DNA of 64,000 nucleotides, taken from Leucogyrophana mollusca. Taxonomy: Eukaryota > Basidiomycota > Agaricomycetes > Boletales. The position numbers and the translations under genes are program-made. The notes beneath the pieces are model-generated. The model did no database searches and was not told the DNA's origin. It saw nothing but the letters and a program-made list of their open reading frames with translations. Shown here in pieces: positions 46,682 to 57,580 of the stretch (position 1 is its first letter; each line of letters begins with the position of its first letter). The stretch lies in the NCBI GenBank assembly GCA_021014945.1, contig MU266365.1, forward strand, positions 1-64,000, given 5' to 3'.

Positions 46682-48616
46682 TCCATGAGAGGAACCGACG
46701 GCTTGTCCATAGTTTGGCGGAGGAAGCTCACTCCTAATCGTCGCAGTTTCGCCATCTTCTGCCCTTCTAATGGCGGCCAACTTTGCTAGCTCGGCAGAGC
46801 TACTGTACCCTTGTCCTGGTATATTTGGCGTGCCCGGGAGCGGACGCCGAGCGGTCTGACGAAATAAATATCAGGCAAAGGCAAGATGAGGTGTAGTCTG
46901 GCTACACGTACCTCGTCCACAGGAGATCGTACAGGTGAAGTGACCAAAATGTCAGCCACTTCACTCAACGTGGGCAGACGAGAGTCGTTGGTGGTCCCTG
47001 ACAAATTGCGCACATGATCGTTATACTGTGCAGCCTGATATCCATAATCCGATTGTTGATACGATCTTCCTGACGTAGCATTTGACGAGGTTTCATTCCT
47101 CACAAGGCTCGCGTTGCTCCTCGTTTCGATTGACGAAGATATGCCGGCTGCAGGCGCCTGCTGGGGGGTGTAAACTCTGTAGAGATCCTGTTGCGCTGCC
47201 TGAGCTGCCCGCCACCGCCTGTAGAAGACAAAAGCAGCTGCACCAGCAGCCACGGCGACAACTAGAGCTACAACGATTCCGGCAATTGCTCCAGATCCAA
47301 TACCTCTGCATCAGGGATAAGCTTGAGTTTTAGAAATAGGTGTGTCCTGCTCACCCCGATGATACATTAGCATTGCTGTGAGGGGGACGTCAAAACGGTA
47401 TATCCATACAATGAATGGCGGGATCCACATACTTTGAAGATGGTCCCGGTGGTTCACCACCGGAAGTGGAATTGTTACTGGTGGCGCCAGTCGATCAGCC
47501 TCTCGGTGCGAATATCGCGCAGCACCATTCTTACCTTGATAATGTGGTGAGAGTCGCGTAGTCTATGTTTAGGTATTGTCCGGCCACATTAGGAAGGTTG
47601 GTAAGGACTACTTGATGTTGACCGGAACCAAGATTGTCGGCATGGTAAAGCATGACCTGCGAGAAGAACAAAAATTGTGTCGCACTGTAGGTCGTGGTTT
47701 GTCCGCCATCAAGTTGCACTGAATATGGTCCATTCTGAGGACCAGCAGTACCAAAGATGGACACCACGTCGCCTACATTGAGCGAATATCAATCAGCCGT
47801 TAACAAAAGGTCGTGGAGGTTCAGCATACCCTTCCAGAGAACCAGTTCAATATATTTACCAAAAAAAAAAAAAAGAGAAACTGGCTCACAGTGAAAGTGA
47901 AGGTGACATAGGCATCGTAGTTAGTGGTGGAACTTGACAACGGCATGAGCAACAAGAAAGAATATTTCGGCAAGGCTAACTCACTGTCCTGTACCATTGC
48001 TGAAAAAATTGGCTGTAGTGGGGTCACCAGGACTGCTAGTCCACGCTGGTTCTTGGTAGCTGAACCGGGGGTCTGTGTCTTCGACCGTCTCAGTCATGAG
48101 CTGATCCTCATCCTGGCCCACTTCTGACTGCCATACGATCTGAGGGCTGAAAGGTCAGTTTCTCCGCGCTACAACGGGTGAGATACGACTAACCAAGTCG
48201 ATGTCCACGTAGAGGTTATTTTGACCAGTATTTGTGAGAGTAACGGTGTGTTCACCTTGGCTTAGGCTCTGGTTGAAAAGTGACGTCTGGAATATGGCAT
48301 TAGAGGAGTCGCCATTGTCGTTGAATGTACCGCCATCCACGTCGACGGTATAAGATCCATGGTTAGACCTTTTGGCGCCGTATATCCAAAATGCGCTGCC
48401 ATTAAATGAAAAAGTCGCAACTCCGTTTGTCACATTGCAAGTGGTGAATGTTCCTAAGTAGTATCTGCGCGTCGGGTCAACAAGGATTCACGCACAATGG
48501 TGCTGGATAGCTTACTCATCAGCGAGGGGATCATCTTGGGAATTTCCGGGGGCCCAAGACGAATCGTAATGGATCAGGGGGCTCTTGTCGTCGATGAGAG
48601 TGGTGACCAGAGGCAT
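46676..48616 (-). CDS. Surface protein with two beta-sandwich repeats, TM helix and PPxY tail (copy B)
   Basis: Exons 48516-48616, 48194-48464, 47985-48139, 47890-47932, the single base 47830, 47535-47772, 47433-47477, 47355-47375, 46912-47305 and 46676-46855 give 482 residues. Organisation is as in copy A: FNGSAFWIYGAKRSNHGSYT in domain 1, GDVVSIFGTAGPQNGPYS in domain 2, a Ser/Asn stalk, a helix (GAIAGIVVALVVAVAAGAAA) and stop-transfer YRRWRAAQAAQQ. The tail ends in ELPPPNYGQA. Several exon sizes (43 and 238 nt) equal those of A and C. A 14-T run lies in the intron before the single-base exon. An upstream exon (48699-48805) can be spliced in frame to 48620 and would add a hydrophobic N-terminus; see findings. 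Confidence 0.78.
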
Positions 48617-50518
48617 GGGTCTGAACTGCGTAACAGGCGGGCGAAAGTGTACTTTGTCTCTGCTATCTTTGGATATCGTGGATACCGCGAGCGCTTACTG
48701 ACTCCACACGCCTGCGAGGATCGGAATGATCCCGGCGATTAGTCCAAGAAGCGATGCGGCCTTCAAATGGGGATGTTCTCTGATGATGAATGCTGCTACC
48801 GACATTGCGACCGTGTGGAACAGTGATACCGCCAAGTTATGGAGTCGCTGCCGTGCGCGGCCAAAGACGCAGATGCGGGACGTTGTTCGAGAATCAGTGC
48901 TGGTGCGTCGGTATGGCAGACCCGCCAGTTCCGGGAGCCTAAGGCTGCCGATATCATGGACCTAAAGTGGCAAGATGTTGATGTTGATGGGGCGTTGGAG
49001 AGAGCTGCGAATGTAATCAGATGATGGGTTGGGACGAGGACAGGATGCAGAATACGCACAGAAGCGGAACAAAGCCGCCTTGAGTTATACGTCATGAAAG
49101 CCGTCAATATATTTATGCGGCGGCGCCTTCACAGGGATATCAATCTCCAGAGACACGTTCGTTCTTGTGAAACTATCGTTTTCCAAAACTCAGCTTGCCA
49201 ATCCTGAACCCAGCTGTGAAATCCCATTGGCGGGATACATGAGGCTGTCGCAAAAATCGCAATTGAATTATTAGGTTTGATTATGACTTATAAGTTCGTC
49301 AGAATTTCGGATCCCTGAGGCGGTACGGACTCACATGAAAGGGGACTGATCTGAGAGGTTACTGTCCTTATACCAGCCAGCCCAGTAATTCTGACTAGAA
49401 TTATCAGCGGAAGCCATCTGAACAGAGTGATAAGTAGTCGACAGGTGTGTTTCAAGGCTTGTCAGAGTCACAAGGACGCACCATACTAATACTTCATTAT
49501 AAGATGTTGTCAAGCTGGTGCGAGAAGACTATTCATGCTGTAATTTTTCATTTCACGGCATTGAGAGTCCTCGGAATGTGTCGTCTACTATGTATGGTGC
49601 AAAAACTGATATTCGAAATGCTATTTACTACAATCTAATACTGTATGATGGCGCTACACTATAATGTTCGTATCTGAGTTATGGCATTGAGCCCGAGAGC
49701 AGTCTCAGTGTACCTAGATAATGAACTATGGGAGGAATTACTTCGGCAGGGACCTTGTAACCAAAGGTGAAGTGAGACATCGTGCTCTTGGGCTGGAGGG
49801 GAATGACTTACCTGATAGATGTCGTGATATAACAGTAGGTCCCTAGAGTCCCTAGCAATCGAGTGAGTGAAATGATGGTAAGGAAGAAAGAAAGAACTGG
49901 CGACATACCACTATATATGCAGGATGTGGCGTTACGACGTCATCACTGGCGCTGCACAAATCACTGCGGCACCACAAGTACGTTGCCATTTCCAAAGCAA
50001 GCAAGACCTCAACTTGAAAACCCATTAGCTCGTATGGTCGACGAGAAGGCTTGATAACAGCCAGTGGGATCATTATTAGGTCCTCATTTAATCTGAAAAC
50101 CCTCGGCGGCTACCTTGCCAGGTAGTTATTTGACCTAACGAGGAACTGAGACGCCCTGAAAAGGATTGGGGGGACGCCTTGCCAGGAGCTTGTTAGACAC
50201 GATGATGAACTGAGAAGTCCTGAAAAGGCGGAGTGGGTGCCGTGTTGGACATGACGAGAAACTGAGAAGTCACGGAAATGATGGCAGGGCGCCTTACTGG
50301 GTACCTGTGAGACCTGACAACATACTTGTCAACGTCTGATAAGATCGTAAGCTGGCGCAAGCCCTGACAAGGGAATTGTGATTTTTCCGACAGCAGATAC
50401 ACCGGGTGGAGCATCACCAGAAAGACTTTGGAGATGCCCAACATTGCGCTAATTGAATATACAAGAATACACAACTACGATGAATCTGAGATAACCTGAA
50501 AAATAAGGAAGTGCTCCT
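48617..50518. other. Intergenic with a possible upstream exon and a minisatellite
   Basis: Close to 48700-49000 the minus strand holds a possible coding exon with two hydrophobic segments (see findings). From 49100 to 50050 I see nothing coding. A degenerate tandem repeat occupies about 50060-50350. Confidence 0.4.
50060..50350. repeat. Degenerate minisatellite, unit about 55-65 bp
   Basis: Four to five imperfect units recur, each with a core like 'ttgccagg ... gacctaacgaggaactgag ... ccctgaaaagg'. The clearest are at about 50112-50170, 50172-50236 and 50237-50290, with weaker ones before and after. Units share cores such as gaactgaga and ctgaaaagg. Confidence 0.6.
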
Positions 50519-52465
50519 TCAAGAAGCACGGGTCGCCTGAACATAATTTGGCGGGGGGAGTTCTGCAGCACGACTATTGCGAGAAGAGTCGCCGGAAGTC
50601 ATACCTCCGCCTTGAGCGACCTCCATTTTCTCCGATGCAACGAGAGGCAATGGTGGCAACGATGTTCGCCCTTGCTTCATATGAAAAGAAGTTGGAGTGA
50701 CCGGAAGTGCGCGACGGTGAATGTGCTGGAGGAGCCAATCATATCAGCGCCTCCACAATAGCAGCAGTGTCCACAGACGAGCCTACCTCGTCTTCAGAGG
50801 ACATGACTGGTGACATTACAGAACTTTGAGGCTCTGTGATGGGGCTTGTACGAGAAGTGTACGTGGACTGAGAAACATGCCTGGTCTCAACCCTGATGGG
50901 CCCTTGTCCGTGCCCATGTTGCTGTAGAAAGTAGCCATTCGAGGGAACCAAAGATTCCGCAAGCGCGTCATGGGATGCCCGTGTGCCAGCTGGTGCAGGC
51001 TCTTTTGTTGAGCCTGTTGGGGGAGTGTATAATTGATAGATATCCTGCTCTCGCGCCAGAGCCCCCTTCCATTTCCGATAGAAGAAGAATGCAGCAAGTG
51101 CAGCGACGAGAGCTGCAGCTATGCATACAACAATCCCAGCAATGCCTCCTGTTCCAACTGCGCTGCAAATATACGATAAGCATCAGAACCCATGCGCTCA
51201 TTCACTGAAATTGCGCCTACTTCGTCGTGCTCGCGTATCTGCGATAACGGTGAGCAAGAAGCAAACGAGTAGCAACCCAGCCAAACTCACCTTGCTGAAC
51301 CGGAGCTGGCAGGACTAGGGTTGACCGTAGACCCGGCACTGCATTCGTCTTCAATATTAACAGCCCAACCATGATGCAACTTGTTTTCCTCACCTTGCTA
51401 GCGAAGTGACTTGCGCATAATCAACACTTAAATATTGCCCATCCTGGTCAGGCAAGTTGGTGATCATCAGCCGATGTGAGCCGGAACCGAGGTTGTCCGC
51501 GTAGTAAAGCATGGTTTGGGTATATAGCATAAACTGGGTGGCATTGAACTGAACAGCTTCTCCACCATCGAGTTGAACCGAGTACGGTCCATTTTCAGGT
51601 CCAACCGTGCCATATAGAGCCACAGAATCCCCTGGGGTCAGAAAGGTTAGCCGTGATTCTCATTTTCCTTGCTGTAGACCTACCCTACAACGATCACTAT
51701 TAGACCGACTCATCCTAAAGACGGAAAAAAACAGCTCACAGTGAAGGTGTAAGTAGCTGTGGCATCGTAGGTCGTCGTGGAGCTAAAATAAAATGGCTCG
51801 TGATCGACAGCCCAATATCGTGGGGACAGAACTCACTGTCCCGTGCCGTTGTTGAAAAAATTTACATCGGGAGGGTTAGTATTCCAAGCTGGGGACTGAA
51901 ACTGAAAGCTGGGATCCGTATCCTGCACTACTTGGGCCACGAGCTGATCACCCTCCTCTCCAACCTCCGACTGCCATACAACCTACCGAACAGTCAGCCT
52001 CTCAACAAAGTGGCCACACCGAGAGAGAAACAGACCAAATCGATGTCCAAGTACTGAGCATTCGTGCCCGTGTTCTCGATTTGGACGGAGTGCATCCCCT
52101 GGGTCAAGCCAGTCATATTAAACAGAACCTGCTGGAAATAGAATGTATCGGACTGTCCATTGTTGTTGGGATAGGTTTCGCCATCGACAGTGACAGAATA
52201 GGTGCCATGGTTATCTCGCCTGGAGCCATATATCCAAAACGCGGTGCCATTGAAAGACCAGCTCGCGGCCCCACCAGTCACATTTGTGGTTGTGAATGTA
52301 CCGAGGTAGTATCTGAGGCAACCATGTTAGCAATATAGCCTCACGAAAATTGTTGTTTCAAACGTACTGATCAGCGAATGAATCTGCAGATGTCCCTGGT
52401 GCCCAAGTATCATCGTATCTGATGAGCGGTGTCTTGTCGTCGATCAGATGGGTGACCAGAGGCAT
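50519..52465 (-). CDS. Surface protein with two beta-sandwich repeats, TM helix and PPxY tail (copy C)
   Basis: Exons 52368-52465, 52036-52312, 51837-51982, 51740-51782, the single base 51684, 51394-51631, 51291-51338, 50787-51162 and 50519-50725 give 477 residues. Domain 1 has FNGTAFWIYGSRRDNHGTYS; domain 2 has TFTGDSVALYGTVGPENG and MLYYADNLGSG. A helix (GGIAGIVVCIAAALVAALAA) and YRKWKGA follow. The cytoplasmic tail is the longest of the three (about 170 residues) and ends in ELPPPNYVQA, again PPxY. Exon lengths 98, 277, 146, 43 and 238 nt equal those of copy A, so the gene structure was duplicated intact. The start MPLVTHLIDDK is shared by all copies; no signal peptide is visible. Ligand is unknown. 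Confidence 0.8.
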
Positions 52466-52844
52466 AGGTATCGAAGGGAAGAACGCTGCGCGCGAGGGGG
52501 GCATTAAGCGACACCTTATACCATTATCTTCCGGCACCGCGGACCCACTCAGCATGTGACATAGGCTTCTTCGCCCTTGCATCCCGTCAAGGCTGTGACA
52601 ATTCACAGAATGATGGACCAATACAAAGCTGGAAGGCAAATTCCATGTTGCTAGGCGGCGTGGGGAGAATTGTTTTTAAAACAAACCACTCATCGGCAGG
52701 AACTGGGAGTTGTCATTTCATGTGTGAAGAAAGCATACATACATCAGCAAACAGATGTGATAGCAAGTGTGTGGAGACCGAGAGGCTTTGAAGTCCGCGA
52801 CACTCCCTTTGTGCAAATCTCACACATATCTCGTGGAACCGCAA
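52466..52844. other. Intergenic, no gene seen
   Basis: 5' flank of copy C (the frame stays open upstream to about 52639 but has no similarity to A or B) and 3' flank of the RGG-box gene. Confidence 0.45.
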
Positions 52845-54855
52845 CTACGACGGAGGAGCGGATGGGGGAGCACCCCGGCCTTCATGATAACCTTCAGCAG
52901 CCAATCAGGATACGCCTATTTAAAAACCATAGAAACCTGCTTACCTCCCCTCTCACCTCGTCCACGACCTCTCCCTCGTCCTCGGTTCTGCTGGTCGCCC
53001 CCTCTCCACTCACCATCCGACCTTCCACGATAACCTATCAACTGTCTATCAGTACTCTACGAATGTGCACCAGAATCTTGTTACTGACCACCTCGGTCGC
53101 CGCCTCGGTTTCCGCCCCGGAAGCCTCGCTCGCCACCGCGGAAACCACCTCGTTCGCCGCCCCGGAAACCGCCGCGAGGTCCACCGCGCTCTCCCCGGAA
53201 ACCTCCCCTTCCTCGACTACGTCCGCCGCGGGTCGGCGTGAAGCCATCATCCTCTGCATGGTGCACAGGAGGGGCTCCATTGACAGGTACGGGGGCCGGG
53301 AGACTGACTATCTCGATAGTCTCAACAACGGGCGTCGCTGAACCGGAGGGTGCAAAGGAGGCCTGGAGACCAGCAATAGAGGGCAGGCCACCCTCTTCGT
53401 CCGCGTCTGCCCAGTCGATGGGCCCATTACCAGCTGTTGAGCCAGCGAGCTTAAATGCCAGCAATTAGGCAAATGTTTTCAAGGAAATGAATAAAGATGC
53501 GTACCTCTTCCGTTAGGGCGACTGCGTTAACACCCCCAGCGTTTTCGGTGGGCGCCGCAGCCGGCTCCACCGCGTGCTCAGCGAGCCCATTGGGAGCTTG
53601 CTCAACATCGACTTTTTCCACCCATTCGGCGTTGGTTTCGAATGTAGGTGTCTCCAGTTCGCTGGCCTGCATGAAATGGAAACTACTTGAAACACTGAGC
53701 GTCCCTGGAATACCTGCAACAGGTGCGTCCTCCTCCTGAACTGGGGTTTCTTCAGTTGCTTCTGATTCAGCAACCACCTCAGGTTCTGCAGGTAGGGGGG
53801 TGGGATCACGGGGAGGGTTCAGGAAAGCTTGAACCACGTCAAGCAGCCGTGCATCTTGAGAAGATGATATATCAGTACAGAGCAAGTTTGTCAGGATAAT
53901 GAATCCTACATGAAACGCCGTTTAATTCGCCCTGTCCAGACAAAAGACCAGAGATAGCAGATTGTTTGCTTTCACCATCCTCGCCGAGGAGAATATCAGC
54001 AACTGAAAAAATGGCGGAGCCTTCTGCATCATCGAATTCAAGAACGACTGGAAGCGGATTTCCGGATGCAAGTAAAGCATGCAATCGAAGCAAAGTGAGA
54101 AGGGACGACGTCTTGCCTGTGCAAGAAACCTACAAAGAATTCAAGTCACTACCGGCTCCTTCGTAGTCGGCATCGCCTTACCTCGGTTGCCGAAATAGCC
54201 TCTGCTATTCTGGCACTCTCAGCCCTTTCAGCTTCAGCGCGCTTGACGGCAAGTTCGCGTCCAAGGTCTGACTCGTGGGTCTAATAAAGATCGTGCTTAA
54301 TTATTGACGTGTCACTGATATGGTTATCAAGTATGTCTGACCTCGATGGCTTTCTTGACCTCATCAAGTTCCTTCTGGACAGCTTCTAGCGAAGGGAGAG
54401 TTTTTAGCGTCCGCTTCTGATCGTCGTTCAGTTTTTCATAGTCCGTGGACGCGTAGCTCGCTATTCGCGACTACGGGGTACACGTCATTATAAGCTCAAC
54501 TAGTGCAATCTTTACAAGAATAAAATGCACGTACTATTTTCTTGTTCAACGCCTTGATACGTTTTTGAAGTAATTCGATGATAGGACTGGGTCTGGAAAG
54601 AGGATCATCCGAGCCAGGCGCGTAGTCAGAACCAGCGACCAGTTCGGGTGCGACTGCGCCTTCTTTCAGCTCAGATTCTTCGGGAGCCTTTTCGACGAGA
54701 GCAGCAGCAGTGGTATCGGGTATCGTGACAGAGCCCTCGACGGGCGAATCTGCGGTTTTATTCTTGACGATTTTTCGTTTCTTTTTCTGCGATTTCGACA
54801 AGGCCGCTGGGGGAGGAGCTCCAGGTACATAGCGAGGGCCAGATGCGTCAGACAT
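52845..54855 (-). CDS. Caprin-like coiled-coil, RGG-box RNA-binding protein
   Basis: Eight exons (54535-54855, 54342-54470, 54182-54280, 53910-54129, 53505-53854, 53089-53449, 52945-53034, 52845-52891) give 538 residues. After a Lys-rich N-terminus (SKSQKKKRKIVKNK) comes a helical region, about 95-260, with YEKLNDDQKRTLKTLP and EAVQKELDEVKKAIE, similar to the Caprin dimerisation region. An acidic, Glu/Pro/Val-rich middle follows. The end has about 20 RGG or RG motifs (about 455-525), split by two introns, and stops at GAPPSAPPS. RGG boxes bind RNA and promote granule assembly, so a role in mRNA control in the cytoplasm is likely. A shorter 3' end results if the intron at 53035-53088 is not removed. 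The Caprin link is by pattern only. Confidence 0.78.
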
Positions 54856-55052
54856 GATGAAAGTAAAGGACAAGAATGGTTTTTGAGCCAAGGACTAGGG
54901 TTACAGACAAGTTGGAGATATAAAGCGAAACCAAGCAAGAGGACGAGGTAAAAATCGAAACTCCCACGGGCCAACGTCAACTACTGGCTGCTGTGGGGTA
55001 AACGCGGTTGGAACGCGGTCTTATAATTACTCTTACACACATAACGGCGAAT

Positions 55053-56230
55053 ATGGAGCCCAGTCCGGTCCCCACCCCAGACTTTAGTACGAACAGACAT
55101 TCAGCATCTGCAAGAGTCCCTACTCGACACGGCGATCTCTACTTCAGCGACGGGAACATTGTCATACTCGCAGAAAGCTCCTACTTTTTGGTCCACCAGG
55201 GACTCTTGTCACGGCACTCCGACGTTTTCGACAAACTTATAAGCGACATGGACAGCAGCCCAGGGATAGAGGGTCGACCGGTGCTACCCGTTTCAGAATC
55301 CCCCGAAGACGTGGCGTACCTCCTGCAAGCACTCTACGACGGCGTGTGAGTCTTCCTGATGAACAACATATGTGTGGTCCTACACCGCGTGTAACTCATT
55401 AACTTTTGACTAGATCCTTCCTCACATATGATGGCGCAGGGTTTTGGACCGTGTCTAGGCTTCTTCGTATCTTGACTAAATACCGTGTGGATCGAATTAG
55501 AAACGAAGTACTCCGCGCTCTTTCGGTGCTGTGGCCTACAACCCTTGCTCACTGGGAAGCACGCGAGTGCGCTGTGACTGACTCTGGCAGCACTTACACT
55601 CCTTACCCAGCGTATCCTCATCCCATGTCAGTGCCCAAGGAACCTCTTGCTCTTTCCTAACTCGGTTTTGCTTACAGAGAAATAATCGCCTTGGCTCGCG
55701 AGATAGACTTCCCCGTGTTTCTTCCTTCTGCCATGTATGACCTTTCTCGTTCAACCCCGAGCGAGGCCGCGATCGGCATACCTTCTTCTAACAGCAGCAA
55801 CGTCACAAGACTGGATCATGCCGATCTCCTCAGGGTCCTGCGCGGCCGCGAACATGCCTCTCGGTACTTCTCTACCTTCATCGTGAACGAACTGGAGGGA
55901 AGGGAACCCTCGCCGTGGTGCTTGCGACGAAAAGAAGTCAAGCCAGTCGACAGCCGGGCATGTCAAATTGCGTTCGAGGCGATCACCTTCGAGCTTCTTC
56001 GAGACGTAAACGGCATCGTGAGCAACCGTACATCCGACCCGATATACGCAATGGCCGACGCCGAATTGATGCAAACCAAAGAAGGCCAGCCCGGGGAAGA
56101 AAACACGTCACCGATGCGAACCTGCGAGACGTGTCGAACCGAGTTCGGTGCAGCGGTTGACGCAGCCAAGGAAGAGTTTTGGCGAAAGTTGCCTTCGTGG
56201 TTCGGGGTCGAGGTACCCGACTGGGGCTGA
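55053..56230 (+). CDS. BTB/POZ-domain protein
   Basis: Three exons (55053-55345, 55414-55626, 55678-56230) give 352 residues. The N-terminal BTB fold (about 25-110) shows DLYFSDGNIVILAESSYFLVHQGLLSRHSDVF and then VLPVSESPEDVAYLLQALYDG, the standard fungal type. The rest is helical (LLRILTKYRVDRIRNEVLRAL), as in the large agaricomycete BTB family of unknown function; a Cys pair occurs near the end (CETCRTEFG). Such proteins may serve as Cullin-3 adaptors or simply as dimerisation modules. The start is the first ATG in frame; an upstream TTG is ignored. Confidence 0.9.
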
Positions 56231-57580
56231 AAACTCCATGGGTATTCATTTCGTTGTCTACACTCCTATTTGTATGATTTGTCGATTTGTTTCCTGCGAA
56301 AGGTCGCGCACAATATCCTGGCAACCAGCTGGAAGGAAGGCATCACTAGGCTTGAGGTACCCCAGCCATTCTAGGTAGGAAGGACATGAGCCCAAGCACT
56401 TATACCGTTTTGTATGTGGGTTCAAGGACGGGAAGGGCACTTTGAAGTTTGAACGGCGGTTTTCCTGGGTCGGTGGACAAAATAATTCGAGTTTGCACTG
56501 CCAGATCTACAAAAGTGATTGCCTGAGTTTGAGTTCCTTGCACAGGCGATCAACACTGTAAACCACTGAGACCAAGCTAAGCTCCCTACCACACCCGCAC
56601 TCGCTTTTGTGACTTTCCGCCCAGAGTTTGAGATGCTCCCAGGCAAATACACATCTCTGTCACGTGCACTACCCTCCCACATCTTGACTCTTTTGGCCCG
56701 CGACCTTCTTCGTTTCAATCACGTTGATGCACATATCGCGCATCACCGCTTGTATGAAAACGTGGATTGAGATGGCCAGGTTTCGAGAGTGCCTTGATTC
56801 GCCTTGCGTTTTCTTTTCATTTGAATTCTGCCGGCCACCCTCGCATTTTCTCCGGTGGAGTTCCATAAGGCCTCCGATGGTGTACCCTTCACGCAAAAGC
56901 GTGGCCACTTGTGTCCTTGCGCGTCATTCGTGTCCTCTATAGTTGCACTCCCACTCTGTGAGTCGTCCAATGTTATGTAAACGGGATCGCAAGGGGTCGA
57001 AGCTATAGTTCGGCAAGTACCCCAGTCGTTAGAAGGCTCTTCCCAGTTGAAAGGTCAAGAGGGACAAGTATTCAATGGGTCCTGTGAACGAATCTGCTAT
57101 GAACTTCGGATTGACCTTTCCCTTTGACTTGTAGGCATTACTGACCCTTAGGCTGTCATCGAACAGTGAGTCAAAGCGGATTATCTAGTGCAAAGAAGGC
57201 TCACTTACGTGGTGGGTACACTCTACCCTGGGCTGCATCTAGCATTCAAAGTGCCATGCTACTTCGTAGGATGAACCTGCCCCAAGTGCTCACACGTCTA
57301 GTCACGTCATCAAAAGCTCGAGCGCTGGTCCTGACGCGTGAGAAGACAGCTGTGTCAGTTACTGTGCCTCGCCAACCTCGCGAAACGAAGTGCCGAAACC
57401 AGACTGGCGCGCACCTGGTAGTGTGTGCCTTTCGTCTGGCGGTGTTGATGGCCGGGGGCGGGTGGCGTCCAAGCGTGTACCATGATTGATTGACGCCCTC
57501 TACCTGGAGTATTTGTACGTGCAGTGTGTGCTGTTCCTCAGCTTTATCTCATTATAGGACATTAAGCTATTTCGTTCTGA
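56231..57580. other. Intergenic, no gene seen
   Basis: About 1.35 kb of 3' flank and spacer. Frames are short and mutually overlapping. The plus-strand frame at 57166-57489 has no domain. Confidence 0.45.

Noticed and set aside
53081..53449. Ending the RGG-box protein at the TAA at 53081
   Set aside because: A canonical GTCAGT donor just before it joins to further RG-rich exons (52945-53034 and 52845-52891) in the right phase.
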